Shown: positions 27,683-35,466 of the stretch, in pieces | Position numbering within the stretch: position 1 is the stretch's first letter | Layout of the letters: every line of letters begins with the position of its first letter | Translations under genes and position numbers: made by a program | Assembly: GCF_019976755.1 (NCBI RefSeq) | Contig: NZ_AP023441.1 | Location: 2,725,501-2,789,500, forward strand | Direction: 5' to 3' | DNA length: 64,000 nt | Source: Nostoc sp. MS1 | Lineage (GTDB): Bacteria > Cyanobacteriota > Cyanobacteriia > Cyanobacteriales > Nostocaceae | Notes under the pieces: generated by a model | What the model saw: only the letters and a program-made list of their open reading frames with translations | What the model was told of the DNA's origin: nothing | Databases searched by the model: none

Positions 27683-28162
27683 AACATCAGAATTGGTAAC
27701 GGCTACGATATTCACAAATTGGTGAGCGATCGCGCTTTGATTTTAGGCGGTGTTAACATTCCCCATGAACTCGGTTTATTGGGGCATAGTGATGCTGATG
27801 TACTCACCCACGCCATTATGGATGCCATGTTAGGTGCTTTGTCTTTGGGGGATATTGGTCATTATTTCCCCCCTACAGATCCTAAATGGGCTGGGGCAGA
27901 TAGTTTAGTTTTGTTAAGCCAAGTCAACGAATTAATTCTTACGCAAGGTTGGCGCATAGGTAATATTGACTCGGTGGTAGTTGCAGAACGTCCCAAATTG
28001 AAACCACACATTAAAACTATGCGTGACAAACTAGCCCATGTTTTGCAAGTAGAACCTAATCAAATTGGAATTAAAGCTACTACTAATGAGAAATTAGGCC
28101 CAGTAGGACGAGAAGAAGGCATCTGTGCTTATGCTGTAGTCTTGCTAGTAACTGCTGATTAG
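27680..28162 (+). CDS. ispF: 2-C-methyl-D-erythritol 2,4-cyclodiphosphate synthase
   Basis: Cyclises CDP-ME-2P in the non-mevalonate isoprenoid pathway, a plastid-like route feeding carotenoids, phytol and quinones. The ~160-residue product has the metal-binding GNGYDIHKL, SDADVLTHAIMDAMLGALSLGDIG, and the C-terminal signature IGIKATTNEKLGPVGREEGI. ATG 27680 (MNIRIGNGYD) is preferred; an ATG two codons upstream at 27674 lies in the repeat tract. It follows trmD by about 58 bp on the same strand. Confidence 0.96.
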   Translation: MNIRIGNGYDIHKLVSDRALILGGVNIPHELGLLGHSDADVLTHAIMDAMLGALSLGDIGHYFPPTDPKWAGADSLVLLSQVNELILTQGWRIGNIDSVVVAERPKLKPHIKTMRDKLAHVLQVEPNQIGIKATTNEKLGPVGREEGICAYAVVLLVTAD

Positions 28163-28246
28163 GATAAATTGATGTTTATTTTACTGAAACTCAAGATTTT
28201 CTTGATCGGCTAAAGACTTAAAATCAATAAATTTATAGTTAATGTT

Positions 28247-30034
28247 ATGCACTCAACTAATCATATATTTTCTGTAGTTAAACGTTTTTGGATACTTATA
28301 ATCATGGCTGCATTCACAGCCGTTACATTAGCAGCTTGTAATCCATCCAATTATAAAAGCTCGGCGGCTCAAATCCCGCAATTAGTAACTAGTATCCTTA
28401 GCGATCCTAAAACATTTAACTACCCTCTAAGTTCAGAATCGCCTAACGTTTTTGGCTTGATTTATGAAGGTTTAATTACGGAAAACTTTGATACTGGTGC
28501 AGTTGAGCCAGCCTTAGCCGAATCTTGGACAATTTCTGATGATAAATTAAAGATTGTTTTTACTCTCCGCGACGGTTTAAAGTGGTCTGATGGACAACCA
28601 TTAACAGTAGATGATGTAGTCTTTACTTACAACGAAATTTACTTAAATGAAGCAATCCCTACTGATATTAGAGATATTATGCGGATTGGTGAAAGTCGCA
28701 AATTACCAACTATCAGAAAAGTTGATAATCGTCGGGTTGAGTTCTCTGTACCAGAACCGTTTGCACCTTTTTTACGTAGTGTTACAAGCAACGCTATTTT
28801 ACCAGCCCATGTACTCAGAGAATCGATAAAAACTAAAGATTCTGAAGGCAAGCCTAAGTTTTTGCAAATGTGGGGAGTAGATACACCACCAGACCAAATT
28901 GTTTGTAATGGCATGTACAAACTAGAGCGTTATGACACTAGTGAACGTGTAGTATTCCGCCGTAACCCATACTATTGGCGCAAAGGATCAAAAGGTGAAG
29001 CTCAACCTTATATTGAGCGATTAGTATGGCAAATTGTTGAATCTACAGATACTTCTTTACTACAATTCCGTTCTGGTGGACTGGATAGTATTAGTGTTTC
29101 CCCAGATTACTTTTCTCTGTTAAAAGTGCAAGAAAAGCAAGGTAATTTTAAAATATACAATGGTGGACCAGCTACTGGGACAACATTTATCTTATTTAAT
29201 CTGAATAAGGGTAAGAGAAATGGTAAACCACTCATTGATCCGATAAAATCACGCTGGTTTAATACAGTAGAATTTCGGCAAGCGGTAGCTTATGCCATTG
29301 ACCGTCAAACAATGATTAATAATATTTATCGAGGTTTGGGTCAAACTCAAGATTCACCAATTTCTGTTCAAAGTCCATATTATCTTTCCCCCAAAGAAGG
29401 GTTAAAAGTTTACGATTACAACATAGAAAAAGCCAAGCAATTACTATTAAAGGCTGGGTTTAAATATAATGCTCAAAATCAGTTGCTAGACTCTGAAGGT
29501 AATCGAGTCCGCTTTTCATTGTTGACGAATGCGGGAAATAAAATTCGTGAGGCAATTGGTTCGCAAATTAAACAAGACTTAAGCAAAATCGGAATGCAGG
29601 TCGATTTTACTCCCTTGGCTTGGAATACTTATTTAGATAAGCTTTCCAACACTTTAGATTGGGACGCTTCTATGTTGGGTTTGACTGGTGGTTTAGAACC
29701 AAACGACGGTGCTAACGTCTGGAACCCTGAAGGCGGGTTACATATGTTTAATCAAAAACCCCAAGCAGGACAAAAGCCGATTGAAGGTTGGGAAGTAGCG
29801 CCTTGGGAAGCAAAAATTGGTCAACTATACATCCAAGCTGCTAGAGAATTGGATGAAGCCAAGCGCAAGGCAATTTATGCCGAAACGCAAAAAGTTACCC
29901 AAGAAAACTTACCATTTATTTACTTGGTAAATCAGTATGCGCTATCCGCAGTACGCGATCGCTTTGAGAACATCCGCTTCTCTGCATTAGGCGGCGCATT
30001 CTGGAACTTGTATGAAATAAAAATTGTTAAATAG
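28247..30034 (+). CDS. ABC transporter substrate-binding lipoprotein (peptide/SBP_bac_5 family)
   Basis: A 595-residue periplasmic solute-binding lipoprotein of the DppA/OppA family. The N-terminus has a membrane-spanning signal ending in a lipobox, VTLAACNPS, with Cys near residue 31. The mature part contains family motifs SESPNVFGLIYEGLITEN, LRDGLKWSDGQPLTVDDVVFTYN and FRQAVAYAIDRQTMINNIYRGLG. No permease or ATPase gene is adjacent, so it would have to work with transporter subunits encoded elsewhere. Ligand unknown; oligopeptides or nickel are possible for this family. Confidence 0.92.
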   Translation: MHSTNHIFSVVKRFWILIIMAAFTAVTLAACNPSNYKSSAAQIPQLVTSILSDPKTFNYPLSSESPNVFGLIYEGLITENFDTGAVEPALAESWTISDDKLKIVFTLRDGLKWSDGQPLTVDDVVFTYNEIYLNEAIPTDIRDIMRIGESRKLPTIRKVDNRRVEFSVPEPFAPFLRSVTSNAILPAHVLRESIKTKDSEGKPKFLQMWGVDTPPDQIVCNGMYKLERYDTSERVVFRRNPYYWRKGSKGEAQPYIERLVWQIVESTDTSLLQFRSGGLDSISVSPDYFSLLKVQEKQGNFKIYNGGPATGTTFILFNLNKGKRNGKPLIDPIKSRWFNTVEFRQAVAYAIDRQTMINNIYRGLGQTQDSPISVQSPYYLSPKEGLKVYDYNIEKAKQLLLKAGFKYNAQNQLLDSEGNRVRFSLLTNAGNKIREAIGSQIKQDLSKIGMQVDFTPLAWNTYLDKLSNTLDWDASMLGLTGGLEPNDGANVWNPEGGLHMFNQKPQAGQKPIEGWEVAPWEAKIGQLYIQAARELDEAKRKAIYAETQKVTQENLPFIYLVNQYALSAVRDRFENIRFSALGGAFWNLYEIKIVK

Positions 30035-30117
30035 GTAATTGGTAATTAGTAATTGGTAAGTAGCAACAACTGTTACCCATTACCTATTACCCATCACCCA
30101 TTACCCATTACCTAAAA
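30034..30117. repeat. TAATTGGTAAT / ACCCATTACC repeat tract
   Basis: Degenerate 7-mers of the GGTAATT type, then ACCCATT copies on the other half, so the tract is partly inverted-repeat. It sits between the lipoprotein gene and larB. Confidence 0.85.
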
Positions 30118-30122
30118 TTACT

Positions 30123-30911
30123 GTGACCCAACCTGAAGCTTTGCGATCGCTCCTCGAAGCGGTTGCCAATGGTAAAGTTACCCCAGATAAGGCGTTAGAT
30201 TCTCTCAAGAATTTAGCCTATGAACCTGTGGGTGAGTTTGCCAAAATTGACCATCACCGTCATCTGAGAACTGGTTTCCCTGAAGTAATTTGGGGACCAG
30301 GTAAAACACCAGAACAAATTGCGCGAATTATGGAGGTGATGCGCCAACGCAATCCGGTAGTCATGGCTACCCGCATTGAACCAAGCGTTTACGCCTTATT
30401 GCAGCCAAAGATTAGAGATTTACACTACTACGAATCGGCAAGAATTTGTGCGATCGCTCCCTCTACTATCGAACCTCAGTTTGAGGGAGTTATCGGCATT
30501 CTTTCAGCTGGTACTGCTGACTTACCTGTGGCGGAAGAAGCAGCCGTCACAGCTGAACTGTCTGGTTTTCGCGTAATGCGTCTTTGGGATGTGGGGGTGG
30601 CGGGTATTCATCGCCTGTTAAGTAACCGTCATCTAATTGAAGCCGCATCAGTATTGATTGTTGTCGCTGGGATGGAAGGTGCTTTACCCAGCGTCGTGGC
30701 TGGTTTGGCTAATTGCCCTGTAATTGCTGTACCTACCAGCGTGGGTTATGGCGCTAGTTTTGGCGGTTTAGCGCCTTTGTTGACAATGCTTAACTCTTGT
30801 GCTGCGGGTGTAGGAGTAGTGAATATTGATAATGGGTTTGGTGCAGCCGTCTTAGCTGGGCAAATTTTGCGGACAGCAGAGAAATTGCGGATGGCATCAC
30901 AAGAATCTTGA
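30123..30911 (+). CDS. larB: Nickel pincer cofactor biosynthesis protein LarB
   Basis: LarB carboxylates and hydrolyses nicotinic acid adenine dinucleotide, the first step towards the nickel-pincer cofactor of lactate racemase-type enzymes. The 262-residue product starts at GTG and has a C-terminal AIR-carboxylase (PurE-like) fold: FPEVIWGPGKTPEQIARI near residue 55, GILSAGTADLPVAEEAAVTA near 125, VVAGMEGALPSVVAGL near 180, and PTSVGYGASFGGLAPLLTML. No larA, larC or larE is in the window. Identification by motifs is strong. Confidence 0.93.
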   Translation: MTQPEALRSLLEAVANGKVTPDKALDSLKNLAYEPVGEFAKIDHHRHLRTGFPEVIWGPGKTPEQIARIMEVMRQRNPVVMATRIEPSVYALLQPKIRDLHYYESARICAIAPSTIEPQFEGVIGILSAGTADLPVAEEAAVTAELSGFRVMRLWDVGVAGIHRLLSNRHLIEAASVLIVVAGMEGALPSVVAGLANCPVIAVPTSVGYGASFGGLAPLLTMLNSCAAGVGVVNIDNGFGAAVLAGQILRTAEKLRMASQES

Positions 30912-31008
30912 GTTATGACATCAAGGTACATGGGTATGAGGACGGATTTAATTCAAAATTCACCTTCCTCTAATTCCCTAAATTACATCCCTAAATTAAT
31001 TACCTAAG

Positions 31009-31215
31009 ATGCACTACTTTAACGATTTCATATTTCAGATTCTGGGGAATTTCCCGGTAAATTTACCTGTACTGGCGCAAAACGTCACTGACCCAAATCT
31101 TTTAGGTCAAATACAGAAAGCTTGGACTCATTTTTTGCAAACAGGTCAAATATGGGCCCTGTTGATTGGTTTAGTTGTTGGTTATATGTTCCGTAACCTC
31201 ACCAAGTACGGTTGA
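31009..31215 (+). CDS. Small membrane protein, hypothetical (68 aa)
   Basis: I do not recognise the family. The 68-residue product has a hydrophobic N-terminal part (FNDFIFQILGNFPVNLPVLAQ, perhaps a signal sequence ending in VLAQ), a short polar middle (NVTDPNLLGQIQKAWTHF), and one C-terminal membrane helix (GQIWALLIGLVVGYMFRNL). It has a clean ATG and lies between larB and argH. Similar small proteins are common in cyanobacteria; function unknown. Confidence 0.65.
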   Translation: MHYFNDFIFQILGNFPVNLPVLAQNVTDPNLLGQIQKAWTHFLQTGQIWALLIGLVVGYMFRNLTKYG

Positions 31216-31220
31216 CAAGT

Positions 31221-31262
31221 GTGGGGAGTAGGGAGTAGGGAGTAGGGAGTGGGGACTAGTAA
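31221..31262. repeat. GGGGAGTAGGGAGT polypurine repeat
   Basis: Imperfect tandem copies of GGGAGTA after the small membrane-protein gene. The same gap has a 6-bp hairpin GGCGGG-AGA-CCCGCC (31327-31341). The identical polypurine repeat type recurs inside coaX. Confidence 0.85.
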
Positions 31263-31395
31263 AATTACCCAGTTCCCTTGAATTTTGGATTGCTCAATCC
31301 AAAATCCGTCTTGAAAAGTTTCTTACGGCGGGAGACCCGCCTACAGAACTTTCCGCAAAATCCAAAATTCCTCACTTCCCAGTCCCCTCGTACTT

Positions 31396-32817
31396 ATGAC
31401 CGAAAAACAAACTTGGAGTCAGCGATTTGAATCTGCACTACATCCAGCGATCGCTCGTTTTAATGCCAGTATAGGTTTTGACATAGAATTAATCGAATAC
31501 GACATCACAGGTTCTCAAGCCCATGCCCAAATGTTGGCGCATACAGGGATTATTTCCCCAGCAGAAGGAGACCAACTAGTTGCAGGTTTAGAGCAAATTC
31601 GTGAGGAATATCGTCAAGGTAATTTTCAGCCAGGAATTGATGCTGAAGATGTCCATTTTGCTGTGGAACGGCGGTTAACAGAGATTGTAGGAGATGTAGG
31701 GAAAAAACTACATACTGCGCGATCGCGTAATGACCAAGTAGGTACTGATACTAGACTTTACCTGCGTGACCAAATTGGGCAAATTAAAACTCAGTTACGA
31801 GAATTTCAAAGTGTCCTACTAGAGATAGCTGAACAAAACGTAGAGACTCTGATTCCTGGTTATACTCACCTACAACGCGCCCAACCACTGAGTTTAGCCC
31901 ATCACCTGTTGGCTTACTTCCAGATGGCACAACGAGACTGGGAACGGTTGGGTGATGTATATCGTCGTGTGAATATTTCGCCTTTGGGTTGTGGCGCTTT
32001 AGCTGGTACGACTTTTCCGATTGACCGTCATTACACAGCCGAACTGTTGCAATTTGAGCGTGTATATGAGAATAGCTTAGATGGGGTGAGCGATCGCGAT
32101 TTTGCGATCGAATTTTTGTGTGCGGCAAGCTTGATTATGGTTCACCTCAGCCGTCTTAGTGAGGAAATTATTCTTTGGGCATCAGAAGAATTTCGCTTCG
32201 TCACCCTCAAAGATAGCTGTGCTACAGGTTCCAGCATCATGCCCCAAAAGAAAAACCCCGATGTTCCAGAATTAGTTAGAGGAAAAACTGGGCGTGTATT
32301 TGGTCATCTCCAAGCAATGCTGGTAATTATGAAAGGATTACCCTTGGCATATAACAAAGATTTGCAAGAAGACAAAGAGGGTATATTTGACAGCGTTAAC
32401 ACAGTTAAAGGTTGCTTAGAAGCCATGACAATACTGCTGCAAGAAGGGCTAGAATTTCGTACTCAGCGCCTTAACACAGCCGTCACAGAAGATTTTTCTA
32501 ACGCTACAGATGTGGCAGATTATTTAGCAGCTAAAGGTGTACCGTTCCGCGAAGCTTATAATCTCGTAGGTAAAGTAGTCAAAACCAGCATTGCGGCTGG
32601 CAAACTTTTAAAAGATTTGACCATAGAAGAATGGCAACAAATACATCCAGCATTTGCCGCCGATATTTACGAAGCTATTTCCCCCCGCCAAGTTGTAGCA
32701 GCCCGTAATAGTTACGGTGGTACTGGTTTTGAGCAAGTCAGTAAAGCCCTAATTGCTGCGCGTCAGGAGATTGGGGAGAACTCAATTCAAAATTCAAAAT
32801 TCAAAATTCAAAATTAG
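31396..32817 (+). CDS. argH: Argininosuccinate lyase
   Basis: Splits argininosuccinate to arginine and fumarate in the last step of arginine synthesis, relevant here because arginine feeds cyanophycin. The 473-residue product has TARSRNDQVGTDTRLYLRD, PGYTHLQRAQPLSLAHHLL and the fumarase/lyase signature GSSIMPQKKNPDVPE near residue 275. The last dozen residues (NSIQNSKFKIQN) are encoded by a TTCAAAATTC repeat tract at the stop codon, so the native C-terminus is probably a little shorter in relatives. A strong bidirectional hairpin lies 80 bp downstream. Confidence 0.97.
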   Translation: MTEKQTWSQRFESALHPAIARFNASIGFDIELIEYDITGSQAHAQMLAHTGIISPAEGDQLVAGLEQIREEYRQGNFQPGIDAEDVHFAVERRLTEIVGDVGKKLHTARSRNDQVGTDTRLYLRDQIGQIKTQLREFQSVLLEIAEQNVETLIPGYTHLQRAQPLSLAHHLLAYFQMAQRDWERLGDVYRRVNISPLGCGALAGTTFPIDRHYTAELLQFERVYENSLDGVSDRDFAIEFLCAASLIMVHLSRLSEEIILWASEEFRFVTLKDSCATGSSIMPQKKNPDVPELVRGKTGRVFGHLQAMLVIMKGLPLAYNKDLQEDKEGIFDSVNTVKGCLEAMTILLQEGLEFRTQRLNTAVTEDFSNATDVADYLAAKGVPFREAYNLVGKVVKTSIAAGKLLKDLTIEEWQQIHPAFAADIYEAISPRQVVAARNSYGGTGFEQVSKALIAARQEIGENSIQNSKFKIQN

Positions 32818-32856
32818 AGAATTTTGGAGAGATGAGATAAAGAAGTAGGAAAGAAA

Positions 32857-32888
32857 ACTATGGACTATGGACTAATGACTAATGACTA
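32857..32888. repeat. Heptanucleotide repeats (GGACTAT / GACTAAT)
   Basis: Four to five 7-mers downstream of argH, directly preceding the terminator hairpin. Confidence 0.85.
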
Positions 32889-32894
32889 AAAAAA

Positions 32895-32920
32895 TTAGGG
32901 TGTACAGATGTACACCCTAA
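32895..32920. terminator. Bidirectional terminator between argH and the small basic gene
   Basis: A perfect 12-bp stem TTAGGGTGTACA / TGTACACCCTAA with a 2-nt loop, flanked by A-runs on the left and AAAA on the right. It lies between the convergent argH stop and the 54-aa gene stop, and would serve both. Confidence 0.85.
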
Positions 32921-32960
32921 AAACTAAAACACTTCAAGAATCAAATTTTAAATAGATAAA

Positions 32961-33125
32961 TTATTCAGCATCAACTGCTGCTGCTCCTTCATCTTCCTCA
33001 TTCTTGGGTGTTCTTTGTTGGAACCTTCTTTGCATTCTTCCTGTTGTAGTCCGTTTACGAAACTTTCTGGCGTATGCCTGGTTCCGTAGCGCCTTTTCTT
33101 TTTTCGGGTTACGGCGCTTTGCCAT
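32961..33125 (-). CDS. Small basic conserved protein (54 aa)
   Basis: A 54-residue, very basic protein starting MAKRRNPKKEKALRNQAYARKF, with an acidic tail (EEDEGAAAVDAE). The ATG at 33125 has a good ribosome-binding site (GAGGTG, 4 bases away), better than the longer frame from 33149. The charge pattern recalls a ribosome- or RNA-associated protein, but I do not recognise the family and claim no function. It is a single-gene unit convergent with argH. Confidence 0.75.
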   Translation of the reverse strand: MAKRRNPKKEKALRNQAYARKFRKRTTTGRMQRRFQQRTPKNEEDEGAAAVDAE

Positions 33126-33595
33126 ATTCACCTCGTTTATAAACAACAAAAAATCGCTACTAGGCGTTTTTGAGAGAATATCAGCTACGAATGTTATTGA
33201 TAAAACTCTGGCCTAGTTTAGCTGGATAAATCTTTGAACAGCATACAATTCTACCGCATCTATCTAATTATGTCAATTGAGAATAACTATGAAATGGTGA
33301 AAGGCACAGGGCAATAAAATACTGATAAAAATCAAAAATACACGTATATAAAGATATACTTTATTAGTATTAACACTAAAACATATTTAATTTACGTATA
33401 CTGTAATCCTTATAAATTAAGGATAAATAAGCCTGTGATAAAAATATTGCCATTTTTGAAATTTATGTTAATGTTGTGTTTGCTACCCCGCAATAAAATA
33501 AAGTTCACAATGGCTTGGGGTGACAGGCTGTGCATTTACCTATCTGTGTCTCCTGACTCTTAGATTCTTCTTTGAAAATAACTCGGATAGGTTCA
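33126..33595. other. AT-rich divergent intergenic region
   Basis: A 470-bp AT-rich stretch between the small basic gene and the secreted-protein gene. No ORF, RNA or clear promoter is seen beyond generic TATAAA-like sequences. Confidence 0.5.
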
Positions 33596-34339
33596 ATGAT
33601 TAAATATTGCAAGTTACCAAAATATTTCGCTTCTCTATCTTTAACAGCAGTATTCGCATCTAATTTAGCGATGTCTTCGGCTACTGCTCAAGTTGCCACT
33701 CAGTCAGCTTTTGGCCCATCTGTGACATTCACTTGTAATGACAGTGAGGCAACTATCAGGGCTAAGAATGGCCCAAGGGTAGTGATGGGGACGACAAGTA
33801 TCTACATCGGTTATCAGCAAGTAACTTCCGTAAATAAAGACCCACGCATTATTCGTTTCGATAATGGTGTCAGAACTTGGTGTCGTAGTGATTACGAAAC
33901 AACAAATGATGATGGTACAGGTTACGGCTTGATGTGGGATAGAGGAAACGTTCTGTATGGGGTTTTCACTTCTACAGGAACCCAGACAGGAAATGATTTC
34001 CGGCGTTTTAGCAATGGTCGTTGGATGCCTACCTATGGTAGCGGTGGTGGTGCAAAAGTAGCGGTAATCGCTCGGATTAATCCTACTAATGGCGATGTTA
34101 ACTACGCGACTTTTTTATCTGGGAGAAAAACTAGTGATGGCACAAGTAACTCTTTGTCAGTTCTTGGTTTGTCATGGAATGGGACAAATTTGACGGTGCT
34201 ATCAGATGCTTGGGCGTTTCCTCGCCGTCCTGACAGAACTTCTATGAGTTGTACTGGTTCATCACCTTTTAAATATGTGGCTGTTTTCACAGGTGATTTG
34301 ACCACTATGAGTGGTGCTGCGGCTATTGGCTGTAATTAG
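33596..34339 (+). CDS. Secreted protein of unknown function (247 aa)
   Basis: The ATG at 33596 gives MIKYCKLPKYFASLSLTAVF: a Sec signal peptide with likely cleavage after the SSATA region near residue 31. A TTG eight codons upstream is less likely. The mature part of ~215 residues is polar and rich in Gly, Thr, Asn and aromatic residues, with four cysteines (FTCND, RTWCRSD, MSCTG, IGCN) that could pair as disulphides. I do not recognise a family. Probably periplasmic, outer-membrane associated or extracellular. Confidence 0.75.
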   Translation: MIKYCKLPKYFASLSLTAVFASNLAMSSATAQVATQSAFGPSVTFTCNDSEATIRAKNGPRVVMGTTSIYIGYQQVTSVNKDPRIIRFDNGVRTWCRSDYETTNDDGTGYGLMWDRGNVLYGVFTSTGTQTGNDFRRFSNGRWMPTYGSGGGAKVAVIARINPTNGDVNYATFLSGRKTSDGTSNSLSVLGLSWNGTNLTVLSDAWAFPRRPDRTSMSCTGSSPFKYVAVFTGDLTTMSGAAAIGCN

Positions 34340-34738
34340 GTTAGTAAGCTCCTGCGGGTAGGCTAATACCTATATCATTACTTAACTGTTGATTTTATTT
34401 TGTTATCAGGGTTGTATCGTTTTTTCTTGGTGAAGTAATATAGTGCAGCGTATGGGCTATGGGCATTATTATTGAAGCAAAAAAATAAGGCTCTTGCGTT
34501 GGTTTTATGGTGCGGCATTAAAATAGCCGTTTTATAGAAAAGCTCAAAAATCTAAAATCCAGTCATAATAAGGAACATAAGCTCTGACTAGATTTTATTT
34601 ATTATTCGACTCCATAAAAGGAACTGAAGAGCCAAAAATAAAGCCTCTGAATTGAGACAAGTCAGTCAGTTATTAACTAAAAATCAGTAATTTAAAACTT
34701 AATTAAATATGTGATATTATGTCGGATACATATACTCA
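34340..34738. other. Intergenic region with hairpin
   Basis: About 400 bp. An interrupted inverted repeat AAAATCCAGTCA / TGACTAGATTTT (34554-34565 and 34585-34596, one mismatch) is followed by ATTTATTATT and could terminate the upstream secreted-protein transcript. No gene seen. Confidence 0.5.
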
Positions 34739-34768
34739 TAGCCTATTTGATGATTTTCAAATAGGCTA
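34739..34768 (+). promoter_or_regulatory. Perfect hairpin in the leader of the small membrane peptide
   Basis: TAGCCTATTTGA and TCAAATAGGCTA form a perfect 12-bp stem with a 6-nt loop. The hairpin ends 10 bases before an AGGAGG Shine-Dalgarno (34779-34784) and 22 before a GTG. It could control access to the ribosome-binding site or act as an early terminator. Confidence 0.7.
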
Positions 34769-34790
34769 CTACTCTTATAGGAGGTTAAAA

Positions 34791-34928
34791 GTGCTAAAAT
34801 ACTTGGTTTTAGCATTTCTTGCACTGCTCATAGCGGCTTTTATGTTTTATTACCTTTCCGCTATGTTTAGCAAAATTGATAGCATTTTGAAATCAATCAT
34901 TGTGCTACTGAACATGCTGCTTAAATAA
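34791..34928 (+). CDS. Small membrane peptide (45 aa), unknown
   Basis: The GTG at 34791 is preceded by a near-perfect AGGAGG with a 6-base spacer; the longer frame from ATG 34719 would translate through a perfect hairpin, so the short form is preferred. The product (LKYLVLAFLALLIAAFMFYY at the N-terminus) is a single membrane helix followed by an amphipathic tail (SKIDSILKSIIVLLNMLLK). Its size, hydrophobicity and structured leader resemble type I toxins or small regulatory membrane peptides, but there is no sequence match I recognise. Confidence 0.55.
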   Translation: MLKYLVLAFLALLIAAFMFYYLSAMFSKIDSILKSIIVLLNMLLK

Positions 34929-35045
34929 AGTTATCAGCAAAAACTTGTATAGCCTAAACTAGACTGATCCTCTTATTTAGCTTTTTTCGAGTCGCTGAAA
35001 ACTTGAGAAACTTAACTCTGTAACTTAGTTACAAACTTATTATAT

Positions 35046-35074
35046 CACCATACTTTACATCGTCAAGTATGGTG
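35046..35074. terminator. Hairpin downstream of the small membrane peptide
   Basis: A perfect 10-bp stem CACCATACTT / AAGTATGGTG with a 9-nt loop (35046-35055, 35065-35074), followed by CTTCCTTAG. It is possibly a terminator but lacks a clean T-run. Confidence 0.5.
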
Positions 35075-35134
35075 CTTCCTTAGAAATACTCTCAGATTTT
35101 AAAGTCACTTTAAAATGGCATGAGTTCGGCGTTG

Positions 35135-35435
35135 AGAGAAACCCCCCTCCAAACCTCTCCCCTACAAGACTACGGTGTACACACAACTTAGGCCGCAAGG
35201 GTTTCAACTCTTTAATTCTCGATAAATCACCAAATTTTGGGCAACTTGAAACTCTATTTATCCCCCTAATTTTAGAGCTAGGGCGACGAAACCGAGCTTC
35301 AGGTAGTATTTCTAGACTTGTGTGTACACCTTAGCCTACAAGGAGAAAGGCTTAAAGTACCTAGTTTTCCGTTGGACTTCAAATGTATTTAAGCCTCTCT
35401 CCGCGTCGAAGAGGGGTGGGGGAGAGGTCGATCAA
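35135..35435. repeat. Interspersed C-rich/G-rich repeat carrying a nested insertion
   Basis: The outer element begins with ACCCCCCTCCAAACCTCTCC and ends with GGGGTGGGGGAGAGG, which are roughly complementary, a type of interspersed palindromic repeat seen in cyanobacterial genomes. A 166-bp element interrupts it. The outer element comes within about 30 bp of the flv1 stop codon. A related palindrome is at 51757-51779. Confidence 0.7.
35169..35334. mobile_element. MITE-like element, 166 bp, with TIRs and 8-bp target duplication
   Basis: Terminal inverted repeats CTACGGTGTACACACAA (left) and, read on the opposite strand, CTAAGGTGTACACACAA (right) match at 16 of 17 positions. Direct repeats CCTACAAG flank it (35161-35168 and 35335-35342), consistent with an 8-bp target duplication. 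There is no ORF, so it is non-autonomous. I cannot name the parent IS. Confidence 0.8.
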
Positions 35436-35466
35436 ACTCACTTCCCCATCTGTCTCCTACTATCAA

